Source of the DNA: Nemertoderma westbladi
Taxonomy: Eukaryota > Xenacoelomorpha > Nemertodermatida > Nemertodermatidae
Length of the DNA stretch: 64,000 nucleotides
NCBI GenBank assembly: GCA_032718475.1
Contig: JAUCBJ010007043.1
Location: forward strand, 62,001-126,000
Direction of reading: 5' to 3'
Positions 31,497 through 42,010 of the stretch are shown here, piece after piece. The position numbers and the translations under genes are program-made. The notes below the pieces were generated by a model. The model did not search any database. It was not told the DNA's origin and saw only the letters and a list, made by a program, of their open reading frames with translations. How positions within the stretch are numbered: the first letter of the stretch is position 1; the number at the start of each line of letters is the position of its first letter.

Positions 31497-34003
31497 ATGG
31501 CGAGCAAACTGATCAGAAAGAGAAAGGCGGAGTCAGGAGGAAAGGAGATACTGGTGGATTTCACCAAGAGGCATCCGGAAGAGAAGACGAGAGGATACTA
31601 CGAGCGGTTGGAAAAGGGTCACGCGGCACGAGCGCTGCAGGACCACTTCAGGGAGATGCACGAGCAGCGGCTGGTCGGGACCTACGGGACGCCGTCGCTG
31701 GACAACGCGATCTTCCAACACTTCCACTACGTGGTAAAAGGGGAAGAGGAGAAGTTCGGGATTCCGAAGTACCCGAGTGAGTCGCCGAAGAAGGATTGGA
31801 AGAGGTTCATAGAGTCCGTCAACAGGGGAGGATATATGATCCTAGACGACGAGGGAACCGTGGAAGACGAGGTGGGTTCGAGACGAGGATCAGCGGGGTC
31901 GGCCAGGACCATACTCCTGCATTTGGCCGCGCCAAATGGGGACATTTTCTTATTCGACCTAGGAATGTATGGGAAGAAGGACGGGCCGAAATTAAACCGG
32001 TTGCCGAAAGCGGTGCAAGTCCTGGTAAGAGAGAAGTCGACGACGAAGGTGGGATCGGCGATCCGCGACGACGCGGAAAGAATCATCGGTCCGGACACCC
32101 CCAACCTTTTGGACACGCAGACGGTCTTCATGGCTATGACAGCGCCAGACGGGTTGGGAGTGGTGGAGAACACAGGCCAGTGCGGAGCGGTGGCGATGGG
32201 CCAGCTATTGGGGCTCGTGTGCCACAAACCGACGGACTGGGGAAAGTTTAGAGAAGAATACGGAGCAGAGCTAGCGAACTCGCTGAAGTGGGGAGCGAGA
32301 CCAGGGAAACAAGAGGTGTATCAATTCCGGAGAGGAGCGATAAAGATATATCAGAAGCGATATATCCTGCAGGAGGACTGGATAATGATAGGTTTACTAA
32401 ACCTATTCATGACTGTCGTCATTGGGAAAGAACCAACGGCATTCCTGCTATCGGGATCACCCCTAAGCTACAGAAGAGCCTTTAGAATGGCTTTCGATGG
32501 TCTGGTAGACCACCCGGGGCTGAAGGGCGAGTCGGTGTACTACAATAGCCGACATCTGGTAGACGGGGAGATAGATACACCATATCAGAGGTGGGAGCAG
32601 CTAGAAGCAGACAAACGAGAAGCGAAGCGATTGGAAGAAATCGCTAGGTGGGAGAGGAGAGAAGCAGAGGAGAGGGAGGAGGAAGCCAGGGCGCAGAGCT
32701 ACGGCTTCGAGGAACAAGCGGCCTTAGATGAACTTCGTTGGGCTTCATCAGGGAGTTCGGGGGAGTCTCTAGGGAAAGAACTGGGGTGGACGGTGGGATC
32801 ACCGAAACAGTCGACGTCGGGATTGCAAGCGATGCCCATACCAGCGGGCGCCGAGGGCGACCAACCGCAAAGGAAGCTAGGGGAGCTTGAGGAATGGAGA
32901 GTTACGGGCAAGAACCAAGGCGGGAAGGGACATAGTGGGTCCACCAGGATACCGGGGTTGGGACCACTGCGAGAGGAGGACGAGGACGACGACGAGTTCG
33001 GAGAGGTGCCGCCCATCGAGAGGATAGGCCACTCGGACACGGACTGGGTTGGCGGGAGGGTGGTGACGGCCAGTGGGGCGAGAGCCTTCTGGGACAAACC
33101 CGGCAAGCGGGCCTGGGTGCACGAGGAGCCGGCGATGGATTTCGCGGGGAGCACTATCAGGTTGGGCGAGCAACCGGGGACGGCACCACGGGTAGTATTC
33201 GGAGGGACGCTAACGTCCAGAAGTTCGCCTATCAGCGACTCCACAGACCGCGGAGATCACTTGGGACGAAAGACGACGTGGGGCGGGAGACATTGGTACT
33301 TGGTTGCGACTACTGTGAGAGACAGACCCACCAGGAAAGGAGCTGTTTGTACCGATTCCAGAAAGGGACTAGTTGTCTCTACTGCCACGAGTCGAGCCAC
33401 AAGATGGGGGCGTGTCCACGGTTGCATAACCGATGTCCGAAGTGCAACTTTCGGGGACACTACGGACGCCAGTGCGACTGGATGGACGATGAGGAGAAGT
33501 TTAGGATCTTCGAAGAATGGGCCGACGTCGGGGCCATGACACGGCAGCGCATGAAGGCCCAGGAGTTTAAGTGGGGTTTCTTCCTAATCAACCAGGAGGC
33601 TCACTTGGAGATCATAAAGAGGAGGTTACCATTTACCTATCAAGAGGTAGCAATGGCGGCGTCGTATGCCGGGGTAATGAATACGCAAAGGTATTTGGAC
33701 AGGTGGACGCCACAGAACCGAGGGGAGTTTAGGGATTTCTTGGCGGAGCACGTGCCGCGAGCAATGAAGATGATCCTGTGGGACGCCACCAGGGGGAGAC
33801 AACAGGGCCACTCGGAGGGGCCACTGGCGAAGCGATATCGGGCACTAATAACACCAGCGCCCAAGGAGCCAGCAACCGGAATCAGTAGGGAGGTGGCGGC
33901 GAAAGTCCGAAGGCAGAAAGCGGATCCCAGAGGAGCGGTAGTAACCAAGAAACGACCCAGGGAAGACGACGCCAGAGGGAACTATCTCCAGAGGGACAAA
34001 TAG
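31497..34003 (+). pseudogene. BELa ORF3: zinc-knuckle protein downstream of integrase
   Basis: About 835 codons in two frames. ATG at 31497 (an earlier GTG in frame is at 31488). The first frame runs to about 33270 and the second from about 33280 to the stop at 34001-34003, with a frameshift between them. The N-terminal half looks folded and contains NTGQCGAVAMGQLL around Cys229 and YYNSRHLVDG around His353, an arrangement that could fit an OTU-like or other cysteine protease. A Glu/Arg-rich helix lies at about 370-405 and an acidic/Gly linker follows. The second frame has three consecutive CX2CX4HX4C knuckles (CDYCERQTHQERSC, CLYCHESSHKMGAC, CPKCNFRGHYGRQC) and a basic tail. It has no signal peptide or transmembrane segment, so it is not an envelope. 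A nucleic-acid-binding role is likely from the knuckles. Codon and base use match BELa pol, not the host flanks. Confidence 0.65.
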
Positions 34004-34733
34004 GTTCCCAGGGCCGGGGGAGAGAAACTGAGACTTGGACGTGGTACGCCTGGAAGGCGCCGCGTGGGACGTACGAACTATTAAGTACAAATTAAAATGA
34101 TGCAAGCAATAAAATAAGTGCAATTTGTATGTACGTACGTAGTAATCAGTAGTTTAGTCATAAATATACATTCGAAGTAAGTACTATAGTCATACAACCT
34201 TTCTCAATTAGCTACTGGGACTGGGGGGCTAACTGACTATGGCACTAGGGACGAGACGCCAGACGATTTCACACTTCTTGAGTGCGACGGCACGGGAAGG
34301 GGGGTGAGACTCGTCAGAAGGGGTGAGGTAGTCAAAGAGGGGTTGAGGGACGGAGCGATAGTGCGGAGTGCGGAGAGAGTGCGGATGCAATTTCAGTGTG
34401 GGGGGGGGGGGGGAGGAATAAGAGGTTGAGTGAGGGACAGGAAAGTCCGAGAGTTAGAGCGGGAGAGAGGAGAGTCTGTATGAGAGAAGAGTAGAGATCA
34501 GGGCGAAAGTGTTGGGGAAACAAAAGTCGTGTGAGAGGTGAGCGCGATTGGCCCGACATGGGACGCCAGGCATACAGGGTAGCGTTATCATACCCATAGG
34601 GAGCGGCCTGGAAAGCCGGCTCCGAGAGAAAAGAATTCCACCCCACACCCGATACTAGATCGGGATCCAGCGGGATTGTAGCGCACTTTAGGTGGATGCT
34701 ATCTTCTCACCGGGAAGATAGCATGGGGGGGAG
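34004..34733 (+). other. BELa 3' untranslated region and polypurine tract
   Basis: Non-coding, with a run of 14 Gs (34400-34413). It ends in the purine run GGGGGGGAG (34725-34733) directly before the 3' LTR, the expected plus-strand primer site. Just upstream, GCTATCTTC and GAAGATAGC form a hairpin (34699-34722). Confidence 0.7.
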
Positions 34734-35278
34734 TGTTAGCTTATTCAATCCCGCTAACCCAAACCCATAAAGTAAGCCGATAAGCAATATTGGGGGCCAC
34801 GAAATTGGGTAATCAATCACTCGTGTCACCCCAACAAAATGGGAAGGAGAAACACGCAATGAGGGTCAGGGGCCAAACCCCTAACAGAGAGAGAACAGGT
34901 GGAGTGAACGGGAACACTCCAAAGGGCGCCAACAAGGGTATCAACCAATCAGAGGGGGGAAAGGCATCGATTAGGTACAGTAACAAGGCCAACCCGTGCA
35001 ATATAACCAGTTGGCAGTAATCATTTCATTCAGTTATCTCAGTGTTAGTTATTGGTGTTACAGTAGTAATAGTTTAGCTAGGGAAGTACCGGGACTTCAA
35101 TTACCATCTCCCGCCTTCCGTGTACAACAATATATCACATCTTATTATCCATATCTATATTATACGCCTCGAATATTACGTACGACGAACAACACAAACT
35201 CTTTCATCTTTCACACACGGCGGGGACGCGTGAGTTGGCAAACCGGGTAAACCGGGATCCTTCCTGGATCCCGTCACA
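34734..35278 (+). repeat. BELa 3' LTR
   Basis: 545 bp, TGTTAGC...CGTCACA, nearly identical to 3815-4364. It is followed by TACTG and then by the interrupted LINEa reading frame. Confidence 0.92.
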
Positions 35279-36144
35279 TACTGGCTCCAGAAGTCGAGGA
35301 AATCCTGCCAAGTACCTAACTGATCTAGACTTTGGTGATGACTTAGGAGTACTCTCAGAATCATTAGAGGGAGCCCAACAGCTCCTCAGCTCATTAGAAC
35401 ATGCTGCTTCTAGTGTTGGTCTTTTTATTAACTCCAGAAAGACCAAAATTCTGACAGTTAACTTTGAAAGTCCTCAGCAAGTCTCTGATCGGATGAGCAT
35501 AAGCTCAAAGGATGGTATGCTTGAGCATGTGGACGACTTCTGTTACCTGGGATCATGGATCCGGAAGTCAGGTGAGGACCTTCGAATACGTAAGGGAAAG
35601 GCATGGGCAGCCTTGAATAGGCTTTCCAGGATTTGGAAGTCACCGAGAATTAATCGGAAACTTAAGGTCCGATTATTTAGAGCAGCAGTAGTTCCAGTAC
35701 TCCTCTACGGGAGTCCATGCTGGGCTCTAACTGCTGAGGACACCAAATCTCTGGATGGCACATTCACAAGAATGCTACGCCGGGTTCATTGTGTCAAGTA
35801 CAATGCACACATCTCCAACGAGACACTATATAACATTGGAGGTGTCTCATTGGTTCCCCCAAGCTTGACACTAGAACAAAATCGTTTCCGCTTTGCAGGA
35901 CATTGCTTTCGCCGTGAGGACCAGCCAGTGCATAATCTTGTACTTTGGCAGCCTCATGGAGTGAATAAGCATGGTGGACAGCCCATGACTTTCTTGAGAC
36001 GCATCTTAAAGGACACTGGCCTTAAAGATGCGGATGATCTAGCAAATGTCATGGTTGATAGGGAGTTGTGGCGGTGCAATTTTGTTGACAAGCCGGCACA
36101 GCATTCTTAAAAATGCAGCTGCAATGCAGCATGCCGATCCTAGT
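35279..36144 (+). pseudogene. LINEa copy 1, 3' part (RT C-terminal half)
   Basis: Resumes LINEa exactly where 3814 stops, after one copy of the TACTG duplication. Open to 36110. The catalytic box reads LDFGDDLG where copies 2 and 3 have LDFADDLG. The thumb and C-terminal domain follow, with GSPCWALTAED and a C-terminal FAGHCFRREDQPVHN block. The stop is followed by only about 35 bases (AAAATGCAGCTGCAATGCAG...) and TAGTAG repeats, the common 3' end of all three copies. Confidence 0.88.
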
Positions 36145-38568
36145 AGTAGTATTATACAGTAGTTATAGTTAATGCATCAAATAAATTGAGACAGTTAGTT
36201 AAGCTTTAGTGTAAGTGTGTTGTCAGAGTGCATTTCGTTGGTGTTTCCGGTCAGCGTTTCCTGTGTAAGAGGTGGTTGAGTAATGGGTAAGTTTTGCATG
36301 ATGAGTGAGTCTAGATGATGTCAGGGATAGCCCCACGAGACATGGTCTTGTTTTCATGGGGGTCCCCTTAAGGCGAGGAGGTTATCGGTATGGTCGGTGT
36401 GGTAATTGTCTGTAGTGGTAAATGTGTAGTTAGGCATGTGTGGAATGGGGTAGGAATGTGTTCGAGGTCGGAGTAACTTAACATTTAGTTTAGAGCTGTG
36501 GCGGATTTTATATCTGTGTGGTCTTGATTGGCATGCCAATTATCACAAATACACAATATAAAGGATTACATATAAAGATTACACGAAATTACATACAAAA
36601 TAAAATAAAAGAGTTCGATTCGGTTTGAATTCGTACCTACTAGATTACACAGATTTAAATAAAAATTACAATAGATTAATTATGAACGATTTAAGTTCGT
36701 ACTTACAGTACGAATTTAATTATCCATTCCCAGCAACAATCAAAATATTAACGAAATTATTACCCGAAATGTGTAGGGAAAATACACAGTAAAAGGACGT
36801 ACATTAAGATATAAGATATGTTAATGGAGATAAAATAGAATAAGGTTCTGAATAAGGTTCTTACATACAGTACTATACAGTTACTACATTATTAATCCAA
36901 GACGGCTGTTCATTAAGGCCATTTGTTGAAGAAGTTATTAAAAGAGCCTGTAAAATACACTGAAATATAAAATCACTGAAATAAAAAATACACTGTAAAC
37001 ATACCAATATACCAAAAGTTAAAATACATAGTATACTAGAAAATACTGAGTTTAAGAGTTATTTATTTTATTATTAATCAGTATCATATCTCTTTAATAT
37101 TTATGATATCATAGAGGATCTACATATAATACAGTACCACCTGCATTGAAGTTCTTGGTCCAATACTTTGGTAAAATGGACCTAGATATGTAGGCTATCT
37201 TCTATGATAATTTTAGCACAAAATTATTGTTTTTGAAAAATTTATGGGGGTTTTAGTATGTCCGGGCTATATTTTGGGAATCAAATATTTTGTGATAGAC
37301 AAAGTGTAGCAGTTACAAAATCGGTTCTATAAGATCCAAATGGCCATGTTTTACAATATCAGCGATAGTAGTTTAAAGCTGCTGAACATTTTGGTATATG
37401 TTTGATGGCAATTTAGTAAAAAATAAAATAGTAGCAGGGAATTTATTGATGAAAAAAGTCAAAATCGACAAACTGAAGGTTGTTTCATACAGAGAGTCAT
37501 AAATATCAGCAATATATTTATTACGTAGTTGAAAAGAGCAGTCTTGAGGTCAAAAAAGAATTCACTGTTGAAAACCGACATCACCTTATGAAAGCCCCTC
37601 TATCAAACTACAAAAAATTTCGAAAATTTTATTTCTGTGGGGGTTACAGTAACTATAATCCCCACAGAAATTAAATTTTCGAAAATTTAAGAACTTGAAA
37701 ACGAGAATTTAAAAACTTAAGATTTTTAAAAACTATTCAGATAAAAACTATTTTTTTCTCAGGAATCACTCGCTGAGAAAAAATGGCCCGTATATTCGGC
37801 TGGCCCTAAGGCACGTTACGTGCCTTATTTGCCTTAATAAGGTTAATCCGGCTGTGGTAAGGAGAATCCGTAAACCAACACAACCGGAATAATTGCAATA
37901 ATTATTACAAATATATAACTCCAATAATACAAAGACGAATAGGAACTCAGGATTCCGTAAGTTATTAAATCAATAATTACAGAGAGAATGCGGAGGGAAT
38001 AAATACAGTTTTTAGTTTTCAGACAATTAAAGAGATAAATACTGTAAATACTGTGGAATAAACCCACCAGCATCCACCTTACACCAAATTTACCAAATAG
38101 GGAACAATTATAAATAATAACAGATATATAATACGGCAAAAATAAGTAAGGCGATATCCGAGTGAATTATACATCAGAGATTTGTGTTTGTAAAGCATAG
38201 GAAGATAATCGTAATATTAAATACGATATATATTTCTTACGAATAGTTCAGCCTAAACAATCTCAATAATATTTGATGGACCTTGTATAGCAAAGTTGGC
38301 GAACAGTGCCAGATAGCAAACAATATAGCGGGCCAAGGATTATATGACAGCCACAAAGTTGTTCAATGTTCAAGTAGATCTACGAATAGCCAGGCAGCAT
38401 TGAATTGATTATATCTTCAACAACATTTAACGAGACAGGGGAGGAAACTCGACGCAAAACCCGCCTTGGCGAATTAATATCCCGCCTCAATGTTAAATTC
38501 TCAATTTACTGAAAGGAGCAGGTTACAGTGGCACAGACTGGTAATCTTTATAACTATCGATGCATTTA
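36145..38568. other. AT-rich interval without recognisable gene
   Basis: No supported gene was found. Contents noted: a TTCGTAC/GTACGAA hairpin near 36692-36710, a strong inverted repeat (37615-37688), and a sequence related to 84-130 at 37785-37856 ending TTAATCCGGCTGTG. The minus-strand open frame at 37843-38139 is an AT-rich hydrophobic artefact. Confidence 0.5.
37615..37688. repeat. Inverted repeat, arms of about 28 bp
   Basis: AAATTTCGAAAATTTTATTT...GTGGGG at 37615-37642 pairs with 37660-37688 across a loop of about 17 bases, with one or two mismatches. It is probably the tip of a small foldback or MITE-like element. Confidence 0.65.
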
Positions 38569-38617
38569 ATATGCGAAGCCAGGTATGGTTTATAGGAGTC
38601 TAGTCAACGCAGTACTC
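38569..38617 (+). repeat. Satellite unit fragment, left of LINEa copy 2
   Basis: Contains TATGCGAAGCCAGGTATGG and TCAACGCAGTACTC, shared with units at 40560-40640, 41135-41268, 45395-45560 and 46495-46857. The unit is interrupted here by LINEa copy 2 and continues at 40475. Confidence 0.75.
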
Positions 38618-40474
38618 TGTTAATCTATAGGAGCTAATAAACCAACAGGTTGATGCCATCAATGATACTGACGACAGCAGGCAATCATCCCAGGCATGGA
38701 AATCGGTCAACTTGCTTACTGGGCGGAAAAGCCAACCAACCACCAAGGTTAAGGCTGAATCACCAGCCGATCGCCTCAATGGTTGGAAAGCCCACTTTGA
38801 AGAGCTCCTCAATAATGACAGGGTATTGCCTGATAACTTTATAGAAGTAAAAGTGTCTGAGTCTGTACTCCCAGACATCCCCATTGGCGATATCTCCTTT
38901 GCAGAAGTGAAGGCTGCTGCAAAGAGCATTAAGGCCAATCGTGCCAGTGGAGTAGATGGTGTTCCCCCTGAAGTCTTTAAAATACCTGAGTGTTTAAAGC
39001 TCATCTATCCCATCATAATAGACATGTACCGAACATCAAGAGTCCCACAAGAAATGAAAACAAATAAGTTGGTGCCAGTTCCCAAGAAGGGCAACCTAAC
39101 ACTCTATGGTTCTTTTCGGGGAATCTCATTGATCTCAATTGCTGCAAAGCTATACAATAGGATTCTATTAAATCGCATCAGGGATCCCATTGAGAGACTG
39201 CTCCGTGGAAATCAGAATGGGTTCCGTAAAGGTCGTGGGACCATGGAGCCCATTTTGGCACTTAGAAGGATAATTGAAGAATTATCAAAAAGGAAAGACA
39301 GGCATCTGGCTGTTATCTTTGTTGACTTCTTCAAGGCCTTTGATTCAGTCTCTCGCTCACGTATGTTCAGCATACTTGCATTATATGGGATTCCTGATGA
39401 AATTATTGCAGCAATAAGATCAGTATACGATGGTTCGACAACATTTGTGTCTACTGTTGACGGTGACACATAACCATTTGAAGTGTTATGGGGCGTCCTC
39501 CAAGGAGACACACTTGCACCATTCTTGTTCATTATTGTGGTTAACTATGTTCTACGCATGTCCTTAGATCATCATAATGATGATGGGGTGATGATAATTC
39601 CACCTACTGGCTCCAGAAGTCGAGGAAATCCTGCCAAGTACCTAACTGATCTAGACTTTGCTGATGACTTAGGAGTACTCTCAGAATCATTAGAGGGAGC
39701 CCAACGGCTCCTCAGTTCATTAGAACATGCTGCTTCTAGTGTTGGTCTTTTTATTAACTCCAGAAAGACCAAAATTTTGACAGTTAACTTTGAAAGGCCT
39801 CAGCAAGTCTCTGATCGGATGAGCATAAGCTCAAAGGATGGTATGCTTGAGCATGTGGACGACTTCTGTTACCTGGGATCATGGATTCGGAAGTCAGGTG
39901 AGGACCTTCGAATACGTAAGGGAAAGGCATGGGCAGCCTTGAATAGGCTTTCCAGGATTTGGAAGTCACCGAGAATTAATCGGAAACTTAAGGTCCGATT
40001 ATTTAGAGCAGCAGTAGTTCCAGCACTCCTCTACGGGAGTCCATGCTGGGCTCTAACTGCTGAGGACACCAAATCTCTGGATGGCACATTCACAAGAATG
40101 CTACGCCGGGTACATTGTGTCAAGTACAATGCACACATCTCCAACAAGACACTATATAACATTGGAGGTGTCTCATTGGTTTCCCCAAGCTTGACACTAG
40201 AACAAAATCGCCTCCACTTTGCAGGACATTGCTTTCGCCGTGAGGACCAGCCAGTGCATAATCTTGTACTTTGGCAGCCTCATGGAGTGAATAAGCATGG
40301 TGGACAGCCCATGACTTTCTTGAGACGCATCTTAAAGGACACTGGCCTTGAAGATGCGGATGATCTAGCAAATGTCATGGGTGATAGGGAGTTGTGGCGG
40401 TGCAATTTTGTTGACAAGCCGGCACAGCATTCTTAAAAATGCAGCTGCAATGCAGCATGCCGATCCTAGTAGTA
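38609..40474 (+). mobile_element. LINEa copy 2, 5' truncated
   Basis: Begins in the linker before RT and runs to the common 3' end. The flanking satellite contains AGTACTC on both sides (38611-38617 and near 40471-40477), consistent with a 7-bp target duplication; it also overlaps LINEa sequence, so microhomology may have played a part. Truncation at the 5' end is typical of incomplete target-primed reverse transcription. Confidence 0.85.
38618..40436 (+). pseudogene. LINEa copy 2 reverse transcriptase
   Basis: Covers the RT from the linker to the C-terminus and is in one frame except for stops at about 38630 and at 39471-39473 (TAA where copy 1 has GAA). All core blocks are present: GVDGVPPEVFK, FRKGRGTMEP, FVDFFKAFDSV, LQGDTLAPFLF and the catalytic LDFADDLG (near 39650). 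The C-terminal block FAGHCFRREDQ follows. This copy provides the uninterrupted reference for the BELa insertion point in copy 1. Confidence 0.85.
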
Positions 40475-40650
40475 CTCAGCTTCGTTATAAGCCTCATTCC
40501 AGCATTCTGCTCGTCCTGTTTTGTACTTAAATATATTTCCTAAACGCAGACTGATGATCTTTATAACTATCGATGCAATCCATATGCGAATCCAGGTATG
40601 GTTTATCAGTTTATAGGAATATAATCAACGCAGTACTAAAAATCTAAGTG
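40475..40650 (+). repeat. Satellite units right of LINEa copy 2
   Basis: Completes the unit begun at 38569 (GCTCGTCCTGTTTTGTAC..., CTAAACGCAGACTGATGATC) and starts another (GATGCAATCCATATGCGAATCCAGG, ATCAACGCAGTACT). Unit length is about 140-150 bp. Confidence 0.75.
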
Positions 40651-40872
40651 CAGTCGATGCAGTAATGATATTCAAATAATTAATTTAATATACCGGTACC
40701 CTCTGTAAAAACTTAGACAATTGAAATCCTATCAAAAAATAATAAACCTAATATTTTGAGAAATACACAATTTTGAATATAAGCCTTATAATATTGACAA
40801 TTATTATTAAATCTGTCATTTAGATAAAGCAATGAATATATTACAGATTCCGTCTGTCCATAGGAATATCAG
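40651..40872. other. Short AT-rich spacer
   Basis: No gene or clear repeat beyond a TACCGGTACC site near 40691. Confidence 0.5.
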
Positions 40873-41133
40873 TTAAACACGTTCGTGGGGCCTTCGCGCA
40901 GCACGAGGCCCAGTTATTAGATACAAATTAAAATTGAGCGACTGTATCACAAAATCAGGTTTTGAGAAATTTACCCACACCACCAATCAATCAAAGAAAG
41001 GGGGACAGTACGTGTTCACCCCTTTTAATCTCCCCCCCCCCCCCCCCCCCCCACCCTTCCCAACCACCAATACATAACCGCGACATCTACCACCCACGGA
41101 AGGGTAGCACGAACTTATTTCCAATCGCACGTT
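40873..41133 (+). repeat. Dispersed repeat R1, copy a
   Basis: Shares most of its length with 46247-46503: CACGTTCGTGGGGCCTTCGC, AAATTGAGCGACTGTATCAC, AATCAATCAAAGAAAGGGGG, a C homopolymer (21 Cs at 41032-41052) and ACCGCGACATCTACCACCCA. It is followed in both places by a satellite unit. The reading frame in copy b is open, but this copy has indels and stops, so coding is unproven. Confidence 0.7.
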
Positions 41134-41267
41134 AAATATGCAAAGCCAGGTGGTTTATAGGAATATAATAAACGCAGTACTCGTTTTCATTATAAGCCTT
41201 TTTGCGTTCGTCCTGTTTTGTATTTAAATATATTTCTTAAACGCAGGCTAGGACGATCTTTATAATA
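41134..41267 (+). repeat. Satellite unit interrupted by LINEb
   Basis: Carries AATATGCAAAGCCAGG...AATAAACGCAGTACTCG...GATCTTTATAATAAT, the same unit as 46495-46640, and is cut at its end by LINEb. The next unit begins after LINEb at about 45392. Confidence 0.75.
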
Positions 41268-41277
41268 ATCACAGCTA

Positions 41278-42007
41278 GTGCAGGAAATGGGGGCGCTCAA
41301 AGACCGCGTTGCCTGCCTTGAGCATGGCAATAAAGTGATGGTTAGTTCCCGTTCCTTTGCCGAGGTTTCAACTCCGGCTCCCGTTGGCAACCAGACCTCG
41401 CTTGGCCCCGATTCCAGTTCGAATCAATCACGTAACAGGCGGCAGCCGCCGAAACAAGTTAAGATGGTAAACCGAGATCTATCGAATGGAGCACCTGCAC
41501 ACCAACCGAGCACCGATCGATGACACTCAGGAAATTATAATGGTGGAAGACATGGGTACTGACGACGGGATGACCACGGTTGGCCGTAATGGTCGACCTC
41601 TATGTTTCACCTCTCACCCCCAGCCACACCGTCCAAAGGCAGTTATAGGCACCGGTACTACACCGGGGCTTAAATCGGTACCCCGTCGATCCTACATTTT
41701 CGTTTCCCGTTTGGACTTAGGTGAATCAACTGAACGACTGTGTCAATTCGTTAAATCTGCATTCGAGGTTGATGTAACCTGTGATGAAGTGCAGACAAGG
41801 GCCACCGAGTATAAATCGTTCAAGCTTGGCTGCTCGCATGAAACCGCAGCAATTCTAAAGGATGAAGGTAATTGCGGGAAGTGGCCATCCGGCATGGTTA
41901 TCCGAGAATGGACTGGCGGCCACAGAAATCCTTCCGTCCCTGCCAAGCTTCCGCCGCTATCTTTCTCTACTGCTGGGGTCGCTGGCGAAGCATCTAACAC
42001 TCAATAA
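41278..42007 (+). pseudogene. LINEb ORF1, frameshifted
   Basis: Two overlapping open segments (41278-41523 and 41486-42007) form one ORF1 broken by a frameshift near 41500. The first part is Ser/Gln/Asn-rich. The second contains an RNA-binding-like domain beginning YIFVSRLDLGESTERL and ending WPSGMVIREW, the usual C-terminal layout of ORF1 proteins that chaperone LINE RNA. The N-terminus is missing upstream of 41268. The stop lies 3 bases before the ORF2 ATG, so ORF2 was probably reached by reinitiation or stop-start coupling. Confidence 0.7.
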
Positions 42008-42010
42008 TCA

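Larger units (their letters stand above)
3815..35278 (+). mobile_element. BELa: giant BEL/Pao LTR retrotransposon with two nested insertions
   Basis: The element is bounded by near-identical LTRs and a TACTG target duplication, and spans about 31.5 kb. About 18 kb of this is BELb-1 (4522 to about 11011) and BELb-2 (19124-30590), leaving about 13.5 kb of its own. The order is LTR, leader, gag (several frames), capsid/CCHC/protease/RT, RNase H, integrase, tandem hairpin repeats, ORF3 with zinc knuckles, polypurine tract, LTR. The pol architecture, with gag of the DUF1759 type, a VDSGA protease, and an integrase followed by a DUF5641-like tail, is that of BEL/Pao. It is defective: the RT palm is deleted, there is an in-frame stop in pol, and there are frame changes in gag and ORF3. 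The LTRs differ at only about three bases plus one short complex indel, so insertion was recent. Confidence 0.92.

Noticed and set aside
31497-34003. A host gene captured between elements
   Set aside because: It lies inside BELa between the integrase repeats and the polypurine tract, on the same strand and with matching base use, so a native element ORF is simpler; capture by the element earlier in its history is not excluded.
37843-38139. 98-codon hydrophobic minus-strand frame
   Set aside because: Composition follows AT-rich DNA; no homologue, no repeat copy and no regulatory context.
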